Source: Paenibacillus xylanilyticus | GTDB taxonomy: Bacteria > Bacillota > Bacilli > Paenibacillales > Paenibacillaceae | Direction of reading: 5' to 3' | DNA: 64,000 nt | NCBI RefSeq assembly: GCF_009664365.1 | Contig: NZ_CP044310.1 | Location: forward strand, 1,995,001 to 2,059,000 | Part shown: positions 8,236 through 16,649 of the stretch, piece by piece | How positions within the stretch are numbered: the first letter of the stretch is position 1 | Layout of the letters: each line of letters starts with the position of its first letter | Translations under genes and position numbers: made by a program | Notes under the pieces: generated by a model | What the model was told of the DNA's origin: nothing | Database searches by the model: none | Seen by the model: the letters and a program-made list of their open reading frames with translations, nothing else

Positions 8236-10716
8236 GTGGAACATCTACATGGAACGTATAACTTGGAACTGGTTGTTTTATCTTACATTATTGCTGCTCT
8301 AGCATCATATGCTGCACTTGACCTTGCTGGCCGGGTAAGCTTGGCGAAAGGAATATCCAGAAGGGTATGGCTTGCCAGCGGTGCCATGTCCATGGGACTT
8401 GGCATCTGGTCCATGCATTTTGTCGGTATGCTGGCTTTTGTTCTTCCCATGCATGTCTCCTATTCCATGGACAAAGTTGTTCTGTCCGTCCTGCTCGCAG
8501 TTGCTGCTTCAGGGATTGCGTTACACATTGCAGGCCGGAAATCGGGCAATGTGCGCCAGATTGTTGCTGCCGGTCTGCTCATGACTGCAGGTATCACCAG
8601 TATGCATTATGTGGGTATGGCTGCCATGTCCGTTCCAATCAGTTATGAGGCAGATATCGTGCTTGCTTCTGTACTCATCGCAGCAGGTGCCTCCTTTGCA
8701 GCACTATGGCTTATGTTTTATTTGAGCCAGCACCGGACACGGTTCACTTGGGTTTACAAATTGGGCAGTGGGCTCATTATGGGGCTGGGAATCACAGGTA
8801 TGCATTACACAGGGATGGCCGCTGCGCAATTTCATCAGCATTCGCATGCCCAGATGGTAAATTCCATGATGCAGATTGAACCCGGGCTACTGGCATACCT
8901 GGTTGCAGCAGGTACGTTCCTTACCCTTGGACTGACACTCTTTGGCATATATATCAATCAACGAATGTCCATAAAGGATCAGCGAATTCGTGAAAATGAG
9001 CAGTGGTATCAAGCTCTGTATGAGAACCATTCAGACGCCATTATATCGGTAAACAATGAGGGAATTGTCAAAGGAGTAAATGCTGCAGTTACGCGGATTA
9101 CTGGATATCCGGAGCGATTAGTCATTCATCGCTCTCTGGATGAAATATTGAAGCATATTGATATCCACTGGAGTTCCCATGAGCTTCAAAGTGTGGATTT
9201 ATCGGGTGCAAGCCTTGAACAGCGTTATTATACGGCAAGTATGAAAGGGATGGATGGGCAGCATCTGGATTTAAGCATTAGCGTCGTACCTGTTTTGATC
9301 GAAGGTACCGATGTTGGCAGCCATATTCTAATCAAGGATATTACCGAGGAGAAGCAGGCTCAGGAGATGATTCGTCATCAGGCCACACATGATCCGCTTA
9401 CTGGCCTGCCGAACAGACGTAAACTGGATGAGGTGCTGGCTGAAACAATTGCAGCTTCCGAAATATCCAATCATGCGTTTGCCGTGATGGTGATGGATAT
9501 TGACCGTTTCAAAATGATCAATGATTCGCTGGGCCATTCCATTGGAGATGTTTTTCTGAGGGAAGTCAGCGACCGAATTCTTAAGGCAATCCGTGCATCC
9601 GATCCTAAAGGGATGGATAACGTGATGCTGGCCCGAATGGGTGGTGACGAATTCACACTGGTCGTCATGAATGAACAGGGGAATGAGGAGCGTGTGACGA
9701 ACCTGGCGGAACAAATTGTTGAAGCCATCCAATTGCCGTATCGGTTAAAAGAGAATGATTTTTACGTTACAGCCAGTATCGGTATTGCCATGTACCCGGA
9801 GCATGGAACGGAAGTGGATACCCTGTTGAAGCATGCGGACACCGCCATGTATGAAGTCAAAAAAAATGGCAAAAACGGATTTCAGTTCTATACTACACAA
9901 CTTGATTCGGAATTGTATGAGCGTATTGAGCTGGAGGGATACCTGCGCAAAGCGCTCGAACGCAATGAATTGCTCCTGTATTACCAGCCGCAGATTCGCA
10001 CAGCAGATAGCCGGATGATCGGTGTGGAAGCCCTGATTCGCTGGAAGCATCCACACAAGGGGATTTTGTCACCAAACGTGTTCATTCCCATTGCAGAGGA
10101 AACGGGTATCATTTATGACATTGGGAACTGGACGCTGCGGGAAGCTTGCAGGCAGATGAAAGAATGGCATGCTAGCGGCGGTCCGTTGATTCCGGTATCG
10201 GTAAACCTGTCCAGCCAGCAATTTCATCAGTCCAACCTCGTGGAGCAGGTTCAGCTTGCTCTGGAGGAAACAGGGCTGGAAGCTCGCTACCTGGAACTTG
10301 AAATCACGGAAAGCATGATGATGGATGCTTCAGTCTCAACAGGCATACTGAATCAGCTTACTTCCCTCGGAGTCAAGATTAGCCTGGATGATTTCGGTAC
10401 AGGGTACAGCTCGCTGAGTTACCTGAAGCATTTTCCGATTCATAAGCTGAAGATCGACCGTTCGTTTGTTACAGACATCACCGAGAATCAGAGTGACCAG
10501 GCAATTGTGGCAACGATTATCACCATGGCACAGAATCTGAAGATGGACGTTATTGCAGAAGGCATTGAGACCAAAGGACAACTCGATATCCTGATGCAGA
10601 ATGACTGCCGGGAAATTCAGGGATACTACTTCAGCCGTCCTCTGCCAGCAAGTGAAGTGGAGCATGATTTTTTTGTTCCGCTGCGCCTGCCGGGAAATTC
10701 CATCATTCTTGGATAA
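8236..10716 (+). CDS. MHYT-PAS-GGDEF-EAL membrane protein (c-di-GMP synthesis and/or breakdown)
   Basis: The 826-residue protein begins with a seven-helix MHYT sensor carrying three signature copies, MHFVGM, MHYVGM and MHYTGM, thought to bind metal and sense a gas or redox signal. A PAS domain spans about residues 255-375. The GGDEF domain has an intact RMGGDEF active site near residue 468, and the EAL domain has intact GVEALIRW near 597 and DDFGTGYSS. Both cyclase and phosphodiesterase motifs look catalytic. The GTG at 8236 follows GGAAAG by 5 bases; earlier in-frame ATGs would place the leader terminator inside coding sequence and are rejected. Confidence 0.92.
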   Translation: MEHLHGTYNLELVVLSYIIAALASYAALDLAGRVSLAKGISRRVWLASGAMSMGLGIWSMHFVGMLAFVLPMHVSYSMDKVVLSVLLAVAASGIALHIAGRKSGNVRQIVAAGLLMTAGITSMHYVGMAAMSVPISYEADIVLASVLIAAGASFAALWLMFYLSQHRTRFTWVYKLGSGLIMGLGITGMHYTGMAAAQFHQHSHAQMVNSMMQIEPGLLAYLVAAGTFLTLGLTLFGIYINQRMSIKDQRIRENEQWYQALYENHSDAIISVNNEGIVKGVNAAVTRITGYPERLVIHRSLDEILKHIDIHWSSHELQSVDLSGASLEQRYYTASMKGMDGQHLDLSISVVPVLIEGTDVGSHILIKDITEEKQAQEMIRHQATHDPLTGLPNRRKLDEVLAETIAASEISNHAFAVMVMDIDRFKMINDSLGHSIGDVFLREVSDRILKAIRASDPKGMDNVMLARMGGDEFTLVVMNEQGNEERVTNLAEQIVEAIQLPYRLKENDFYVTASIGIAMYPEHGTEVDTLLKHADTAMYEVKKNGKNGFQFYTTQLDSELYERIELEGYLRKALERNELLLYYQPQIRTADSRMIGVEALIRWKHPHKGILSPNVFIPIAEETGIIYDIGNWTLREACRQMKEWHASGGPLIPVSVNLSSQQFHQSNLVEQVQLALEETGLEARYLELEITESMMMDASVSTGILNQLTSLGVKISLDDFGTGYSSLSYLKHFPIHKLKIDRSFVTDITENQSDQAIVATIITMAQNLKMDVIAEGIETKGQLDILMQNDCREIQGYYFSRPLPASEVEHDFFVPLRLPGNSIILG

Positions 10717-10737
10717 GTAAATTTGTTCCAACATGCC

Positions 10738-10784
10738 AAGCGGCAAGTCCCCGCCATACGCCAGGGACTTGCCGCTTTTTTTTT
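10738..10784 (+). terminator. Rho-independent terminator after the GGDEF-EAL gene
   Basis: AAGCGGCAAGTCCC pairs with GGGACTTGCCGCTT, followed by an uninterrupted T9 run. It lies between convergent genes and may also slow transcription from the spoVR side. Confidence 0.92.
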
Positions 10785-10808
10785 GGTACGCTTTTATATA
10801 GAAGAAAC

Positions 10809-12245
10809 TTACATAAATTTCCTATGGTGCTTCTTGCCGTCATAGGTAAACCAGATCGGTTTATCCTCAACCCGGGTTTCCAGATGAACCGTTCGCCCCC
10901 AGAGCCGGTACAGATAAGGGAGGGTGCGCTCCATATACTTCAGGTCCAGTTCAATCCCTTCATACTGGTGCTTCAGCACAAGTTCACCAGTCCGCAGGTA
11001 ATCGGCATCCTGAACGACCAGGTACGGAGATCCTCCGTTAATACGAGAGAATACAAGTTGATCGCGTATGTTTTCCCAGGACTTGTCGGTGATTTTCCAG
11101 TCCGGGCCTTTTTTCTCGAATACATAGAGATCCAGATCTTCAGTCAGCTGCTTCGTCATGTAATTACGGATGAAGGAGGTGTCGGAATCGAATTCACGAA
11201 CCTCAAACATTTTGGCACGGCCCTGACCGGGTTTGCGGCCAAAGCGCTCCTGCTCTTCCCTGGAGGGATGATCCCAGCGGCGTTCAATATCTTCAAAGAT
11301 TTTCAGCCCCAGATAATACGGATTCAAACTTTGTTTGGAGGGCTGCACCACGGAAGAATTTAATTTGGCAAATTCGATCGTGTCTTCACTACTCAGGTCG
11401 AGCTCGCGTACAATGCGTTGATGCCAGTAGGAAGCCCAGCCTTCGTTCATGATCTTGGTTTCCATCTGAGGCCAGAAGTACAGCATCTCTTCACGCATCA
11501 TACTCATGATATCCCGCTGCCAATCCGTCAGCACTTCCGAGAACTCCTGAATAAACCACATGATGTCCTTTTCCGGCTCGGGCGGGAAGTGATGAACCTG
11601 AATTCCTTCGGATGGGGCTTCCTCTTTCTGCATATCATCAAGCGACCATAAGTCGTCATATCGTCCTTCTGGACGTGGGGCCTTTTCACCACGCTGCTCC
11701 CGCATTTTCATCTCCATATAACGTTGTTTGTCCAAATGACGGGGTTTGATGAGTTGAGGATCTACATGTTCCTGAATGGCGATCACGGCATCGATGAATG
11801 ACTCAACAGCTTCGGTTCCGTACTCCATTTCGTAGTTGCTGATCCGGTCCGCCGTGGCGGCCATGCTTTCGACCATATTGCGGTTCGATTTGGAGAAACG
11901 GGCATTGTTTTTGAAGAAATCACAGTGTGCGAGCACGTGGGCCACGATCAATTTGTTCTGAATCAGGGAATTGCCATCCAGCAGGAAGGCATAGCAAGGG
12001 TTGGAATTAATGACAAGCTCATAAATTTTACTGAGGCCAAAATCATACTGCATCTTCATCTTGTGAAAGGTTTTCCCAAAGCTCCAGTGACTGAACCGGG
12101 TTGGCATTCCGTAGGCTCCGAAGGTATAGATGATGTCTGACGGGCAGATCTCATAACGCATCGGATAATAATCCAGGCCGAATCCATCGGCAATCTCCAT
12201 AATCTCGGCAATGGCGTATTCTAGGTCGCGGATTTCATCTGTCAT
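10809..12245 (-). CDS. spoVR: SpoVR family sporulation protein
   Basis: This 478-residue protein matches SpoVR along its length (for example [23 protein letters not shown] and [13 protein letters not shown]). In B. subtilis SpoVR is needed for normal spore cortex formation; its biochemistry is unknown. Its ATG overlaps the yhbH stop by four bases (ATGA), so the two are translationally coupled. Many genomes link spoVR with prkA and yhbH; here the trio is in one neighbourhood, but prkA faces the other way about 5 kb off. Confidence 0.95.
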   Translation of the reverse strand: MTDEIRDLEYAIAEIMEIADGFGLDYYPMRYEICPSDIIYTFGAYGMPTRFSHWSFGKTFHKMKMQYDFGLSKIYELVINSNPCYAFLLDGNSLIQNKLIVAHVLAHCDFFKNNARFSKSNRNMVESMAATADRISNYEMEYGTEAVESFIDAVIAIQEHVDPQLIKPRHLDKQRYMEMKMREQRGEKAPRPEGRYDDLWSLDDMQKEEAPSEGIQVHHFPPEPEKDIMWFIQEFSEVLTDWQRDIMSMMREEMLYFWPQMETKIMNEGWASYWHQRIVRELDLSSEDTIEFAKLNSSVVQPSKQSLNPYYLGLKIFEDIERRWDHPSREEQERFGRKPGQGRAKMFEVREFDSDTSFIRNYMTKQLTEDLDLYVFEKKGPDWKITDKSWENIRDQLVFSRINGGSPYLVVQDADYLRTGELVLKHQYEGIELDLKYMERTLPYLYRLWGRTVHLETRVEDKPIWFTYDGKKHHRKFM

Positions 12246-13408
12246 CTTACGCTGCCTCCTTCCCGTTTTTGGAAAAAGCTGCGCAAAGCTTTGTACACTT
12301 CGCCTTTTTCTTTGATCACATAGTACATAAACTGATCCATCTTAATATGTCGATAAGCCGACATTAATGTACTGCTGCGGTTATATTGATTGACCTCTCC
12401 ATATCCAAACATGTTGCTGCGCTTCATTAGCTCACCAATCAATTTCACACAGCGTTCGTTATCCGAGGTGAGGTTATCCCCATCTGAGAAATGAAATGGA
12501 TAGATGTTGTAGCTGGAAGGAGGGTAACGCCGATCGATGATATCAAGAGCCTTCATATATACAGAGGAGCAGATCGTTCCTCCGCTCTCGCCGCGTGTGA
12601 AAAATTCCTCTTCCGTCACTTCTTTGGCTTCCGTATGGTGAGCCAGGAACACAATTTCAACCTTCTCGTATTGGCGGCGCAGAAAACGGGTCATCCAGAA
12701 GAAGAAGCTGCGAGCGCAGTACTTTTCAAAAGAACCCATGGACCCGGAAGTATCCATCATGGCGATAATGACGGCGTTGGACTGCGGAATAATTTTGTCT
12801 TCCCATGTCTTGTAACGCAGATCATCCGGACTGATATGATGAATACCCGGATTCCCGGTTGTGGCATTGCGCCGGAGGTTTTCAAGAATGGTTCGTTTCT
12901 TGTCAATGTTGGACTGCATGCCTTTTTTGCGGATATCATTGAATACCACGGTATGTGTTTCAATCTGATCCTTGTCTTTCTGCTTCAGATCCGGAAGCTC
13001 AAGTTCAGAGAACAGCATATCTTCCAGTTCTTCAATGCTGACTTCGGCTTCTACGATATCATGACCAGGCTGATCTCCGGCTTTTTCGCCTTTGCCCGGT
13101 TTTTGTGAGGCAGGATCACGACCGATGACATCTCCGACCTGACTGTCACCGTCGCCTTGACCGACATGCTTTTGCTTTTGGTAGTTATACACAAAACGGT
13201 ACTCATCCAGACTGCGGATCGGTACCTTGATGATTTGTTGTCCATCGGACATGATAATGTTTTCTTCGGTAATCAGATCAGGCAGATTTTGCTTAATGAC
13301 ATCCTTAACCTTTTGCTGATGGCGCTGCTGGTCCTGGTACCCTTTGCGGTGAAGCGACCAATCTTCCCGGGATACGACGAACGAGTAAGGCTGGTGTGAA
13401 TTTGACAT
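12242..13408 (-). CDS. yhbH: YhbH / DUF444 sporulation protein with a von Willebrand A-like domain
   Basis: The 388-residue protein belongs to the DUF444/YhbH family. The N-terminus (residues about 1-90) is the usual basic region; residues about 75-125 are a low-complexity acidic/Gly linker. The C-terminal half is a vWA-like domain with a MIDAS-type DTSGSMGS motif and GGTICSS. The start is placed at the internal ATG ([10 protein letters not shown]), because the codons between the upstream ATG and it (ATGGGGGGTGCC) form its ribosome site. In B. subtilis yhbH is a sporulation gene next to prkA. It is first in a two-gene operon with spoVR. Confidence 0.93.
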   Translation of the reverse strand: MSNSHQPYSFVVSREDWSLHRKGYQDQQRHQQKVKDVIKQNLPDLITEENIIMSDGQQIIKVPIRSLDEYRFVYNYQKQKHVGQGDGDSQVGDVIGRDPASQKPGKGEKAGDQPGHDIVEAEVSIEELEDMLFSELELPDLKQKDKDQIETHTVVFNDIRKKGMQSNIDKKRTILENLRRNATTGNPGIHHISPDDLRYKTWEDKIIPQSNAVIIAMMDTSGSMGSFEKYCARSFFFWMTRFLRRQYEKVEIVFLAHHTEAKEVTEEEFFTRGESGGTICSSVYMKALDIIDRRYPPSSYNIYPFHFSDGDNLTSDNERCVKLIGELMKRSNMFGYGEVNQYNRSSTLMSAYRHIKMDQFMYYVIKEKGEVYKALRSFFQKREGGSVR

Positions 13409-13669
13409 GTAGGCACCCCCCATTAATTACGCGGCACAGTTTGGCCTGTCGGTAATTAAGTATATTCACTGGCGGGGACGATATGTGATGCGAGAGGAGA
13501 TAAAATGATACAATTTACGCGACTGCAATTTCGATCACCGCTCAAAATGCCTGCTGCAGCTTGAACTTTTTTACAGAAATGATGAACAAGTATGACAAAC
13601 TTCCTTTAAAATAGGGACAGGCATTGAATTGGCATTCTCACAGGAATGCATGTAAAGGAAGGATTCCAC

Positions 13670-15001
13670 TTGGATAAACGGGCCGTTAAAGCTTGGATTA
13701 TGTACGACTGGGCCAATTCTGCATACGCGACCACAGTACTGGCCGCCGTTCTTCCGGTCTTCTATGCTTCGGTAGCTGCGGCAACACTGGATGAAGGCAC
13801 AGCCGCATCTTATCTGGCCTATACGCACTCGATCGGGATGTTATGTGTGGCCTTGTTAACCCCGCTGCTGGGAGCGTTGTCGGATCTGTCTGGCCGTAAA
13901 GGGGATTTTCTGCGCGTCTTTGCTATCACGGGAATGATTGCAACACTGGGCTTCAGCACGGTTGGGGAAGGGGACTGGCTGCTGGCCTCCGCCTTGCTTG
14001 TCATCTCGACCATTGGATTTGCTGGCGGGAATACTTTCTATGATGCTATGCTGCCTGATCTCGTTTCTGCGGAACGCAGGGATATGATCTCATCCAAAGG
14101 GTATGCGTATGGTTACATCGGCGGAGGATTACTGCTGGCAGTCAACATGCTCATGATCCAGCAGCCTGGCTGGTTCGGGATGGGAAGTACACTGGCAGGT
14201 ACGCGACTTGCCTTTATCTCCGTAGCGCTCTGGTGGCTGTTATTCTCCATCCCGTTGTTCCGTCATGCTCCACGCCGTCCTGCGGCACCGGATATGCCTG
14301 AATCGTGGAAGGGATACGCAGAGGTAGGCATACGCAGATTGCGCCAAACCTTTCGCCAGATGCTTCGTTTTCCCCAGCTGATTCGAATGCTGGTAGCTTT
14401 TTGGTTTTTTAATGATGGGATCAATACAATCATTCTAATGGCGACGATCTATGGGACAAGTATTGGCATCGGGACAGCGGATTTGATGCTTGCGCTGCTG
14501 CTCACCCAATTTATCGGTTTCCCATGCACCTTGCTGCTTGGCGCATGGGCACAGCGATGGGGGGCGAAGCGGATATTGATGTTGAGTCTGTCCATCTACG
14601 TGTGTATTGTTATCCTCGGATATTTCATGACAGAAGCCATCCATTTCTACTTGCTTGCCGGACTCGTTGGTGTAGTGCAAGGTATCAGTCAATCGACTGC
14701 CCGTTCATTGTTTAGCAACCTGATGCCCTCAGGCAGAACAGGGGAGTATTTTGGCTTTGTTAACATCACCGGCAAATTTTCATCCATTTTTGGTCCGTTT
14801 GTTTTTGGCTGGGTGGGCCAGATTACAGGTTCAAGCAGGTGGGGCATTCTTTCCCTGCTCTTTTTCTTCCTTGCAGGCATGGCTGTTCTAATGACAGTTA
14901 AGGTGAAGCAAGGCATGAACGACGCACTTGAGGCAGATCGGGAAGACAACCGTATTTTGGAATCCATTGCCCCTTCTCCTGGAGTGAACGCTAAGGCATA
15001 G
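13670..15001 (+). CDS. MFS transporter of the UMF1 / Atg22-like family
   Basis: The 443-residue protein has about 12 hydrophobic helices. The opening AWIMYDWANSAYATTV is the UMF1/Atg22-like family signature, and LGALSDLSGRKG is the loop 2-3 major-facilitator motif. It should be an inner-membrane exporter or permease; the substrate is unknown. TTG at 13670 is preferred because AAGGAAGG ends 7 bases before it, whereas ATG 13646 has no usable spacing. It has its own terminator and ends just before the lasso-peptide promoter, so it is probably not part of that operon. Confidence 0.85.
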   Translation: MDKRAVKAWIMYDWANSAYATTVLAAVLPVFYASVAAATLDEGTAASYLAYTHSIGMLCVALLTPLLGALSDLSGRKGDFLRVFAITGMIATLGFSTVGEGDWLLASALLVISTIGFAGGNTFYDAMLPDLVSAERRDMISSKGYAYGYIGGGLLLAVNMLMIQQPGWFGMGSTLAGTRLAFISVALWWLLFSIPLFRHAPRRPAAPDMPESWKGYAEVGIRRLRQTFRQMLRFPQLIRMLVAFWFFNDGINTIILMATIYGTSIGIGTADLMLALLLTQFIGFPCTLLLGAWAQRWGAKRILMLSLSIYVCIVILGYFMTEAIHFYLLAGLVGVVQGISQSTARSLFSNLMPSGRTGEYFGFVNITGKFSSIFGPFVFGWVGQITGSSRWGILSLLFFFLAGMAVLMTVKVKQGMNDALEADREDNRILESIAPSPGVNAKA

Positions 15002-15053
15002 TGGATCAATAAAACAGAACCTTTTTTGAAAAGAAATAATAAAAAAATAGCTG

Positions 15054-15092
15054 CTCCGGAACTGTTTATCAGAAACAGATTCGGAGTTTTTT
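15054..15092 (+). terminator. Rho-independent terminator after the MFS gene
   Basis: CTCCGGAACTGTTT pairs with AAACAGATTCGGAG (one wobble, one mismatch), followed by TTTTTT. It insulates the lasso operon from upstream transcription. Confidence 0.85.
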
Positions 15093-15210
15093 CATGTTTG
15101 TGCACAGTCATATTTCGTAGGGACAGTGGAATAAGTATGGAGTGCTGAGTTGTCGGTGGAGGGTGAAGAGTGAACGGAAAAGGAAATTATGAAAAAGTGA
15201 AAATAAAAGA

Positions 15211-15239
15211 TTGACATGATACATTTTGTATCATAGAGT
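15211..15239 (+). promoter_or_regulatory. Lasso operon promoter with a palindromic operator in the spacer
   Basis: TTGACA (15211-15216) and TAGAGT (15234-15239) are exactly 17 bases apart. The spacer is a perfect inverted repeat, TGATACA-TTT-TGTATCA (15217-15233). An A-rich tract lies just upstream, like an UP element. A repressor bound there would block RNA polymerase directly. No regulator gene lies inside the operon. Confidence 0.7.
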
Positions 15240-15383
15240 AAAACTATGAATACACAACGTATCTGAAAGATGTCGAAACATCATAGAATTGGATTTGTAC
15301 ATCTTCTGTTTCTTCAGAAAAAAGGATGAGAATTCGATGACCAACTGCATGCTCATTATATTCGGACAGAGGAGGGGATGCCG
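15240..15383 (+). other. 5' leader of the lasso operon
   Basis: This is about 140 bases between the promoter and the sulfotransferase start. It contains a short hairpin near 15304-15319 and a possible 17-codon reading frame at 15337-15390 (MTNCMLIIFGQRRGCRW), preceded by AAAGGATGAG and overlapping the sulfotransferase start. It could be a translational leader peptide, but the evidence is only spacing and overlap. Confidence 0.25.
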
Positions 15384-16649
15384 GTGGTAGATGTTCAAGG
15401 TAACGGACTTGTCTTATTGCTCTGTGTCCCTCGTAGTGGAAGCTCACTATCCACCGTCATGCTGCAGAACCACAGCCGCATATTTGCAACCCAGGAAATG
15501 TGGTTTCTGATGAATCTGGTGGATCTGTCGAAAGCAGATGCTCGTCCTTACGGAGGAAGCCCCATTATTCGTCAATTTTATAGTTCCATGGTCTCAGATG
15601 ATGTATATGAAAAGGCATGCAGGAGCTTTGCCCTTGAAATATATAACGGATTTCTGCAGGGGAATGCAGCAGATTTCGTTGTCGATAAATCTCCGCGTTA
15701 TTACTATATGCTCGAATGGCTGGATCGACTTTTTCCAGAGTCCAAGCGTATCCACCTTCAGCGTAATCCACTCTCCATCGCTGCTTCCTACAAGAAAGTT
15801 AATCGTAACCAAGGAGAAGGGTTTGATCTGGTCAGCAGCCTAAAAAGCCCGCATCTGAATATGAAAGCCGTTGATCTTACGCTTGGCTTGCTTCGCTTAA
15901 ATGATTATTTTGCAGTAAAGCATGCAAATGCACATGAGCTTCGTTATGAACAGCTGGTCTCCAAGCCTAAAGAAGAAGTTGAAAAGTTGTGTGAGTTTCT
16001 CGGCGTTGGATATGAAGAGGGCATGGAGCAATATGGACTTCATGTAAACAGTTCGAAATCCAACATGTTCTACAGTATGGGGGTCGGAGACCCGTTCTTG
16101 TCTACGCATCAAGAAGCACACAAAAATTCTGTTAACAACTGGAAAAGTATACTAAGTCCAACTGAAGTCGAAACATATTGCCGTGTTCTGGGGGCAGACG
16201 TGTTCCATCGTATGGGTTACTCTGAACAGCTGCAAGAGGCGGAACAATGGACAGGAGTTCGTTATGAAGCAGGCCCGGATCAGGAAGTCATTGAACGACT
16301 TGGTCATCAGTTTATGGAAGCAACAGGTTGCAGATGGCAACCGAGTTACAGCATACAGGGATCCCCATCCATAAGTACGGCGAGTGATGAGATGCACGGA
16401 GCAGCCCACCGTACGGAATCCGATACAGATCCAACCTTGGCTGCACTTGCCACAATCAGACAATTGGAAGCAGCACTTCGTGCAGCAGATAACCGCTTGG
16501 AGCGAGGATACAGTGAGCAGGAACGATTGAAGAGGCAGCTGGCATCTGCTCATAGCAAGCTTCAGCGAATTAAATCCTGGATTCCATTTGGTCATCAAAT
16601 CAGTGCGTGGGCATCCCAGCGCAAGATCCTTCGGGGAGGAAAGTCATGA
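15384..16649 (+). CDS. PAPS-dependent sulfotransferase, first gene of the lasso-peptide operon
   Basis: This 421-residue protein has the sulfotransferase fold. The 5'-phosphosulfate-binding loop is CVPRSGSSLSTVM (residues 14-26), and the 3'-phosphate-binding region is probably RIHLQRNPLSIAASYKK. Sulfotransferases of this type move sulfate from PAPS to a hydroxyl. Residues about 350-405 form a charged coiled coil (RQLEAALRAADNRLERGY and following), which is not a normal part of the catalytic domain and might dock to other maturation proteins. The GTG start is about 8 bases after GAGGAGG; the ATG six bases earlier is too close. The stop overlaps the cyclase start (ATGA). The overlap argues that it modifies the lasso peptide; the single Tyr in the acidic tail is a plausible target. 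Confidence 0.82.
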   Translation: MVDVQGNGLVLLLCVPRSGSSLSTVMLQNHSRIFATQEMWFLMNLVDLSKADARPYGGSPIIRQFYSSMVSDDVYEKACRSFALEIYNGFLQGNAADFVVDKSPRYYYMLEWLDRLFPESKRIHLQRNPLSIAASYKKVNRNQGEGFDLVSSLKSPHLNMKAVDLTLGLLRLNDYFAVKHANAHELRYEQLVSKPKEEVEKLCEFLGVGYEEGMEQYGLHVNSSKSNMFYSMGVGDPFLSTHQEAHKNSVNNWKSILSPTEVETYCRVLGADVFHRMGYSEQLQEAEQWTGVRYEAGPDQEVIERLGHQFMEATGCRWQPSYSIQGSPSISTASDEMHGAAHRTESDTDPTLAALATIRQLEAALRAADNRLERGYSEQERLKRQLASAHSKLQRIKSWIPFGHQISAWASQRKILRGGKS

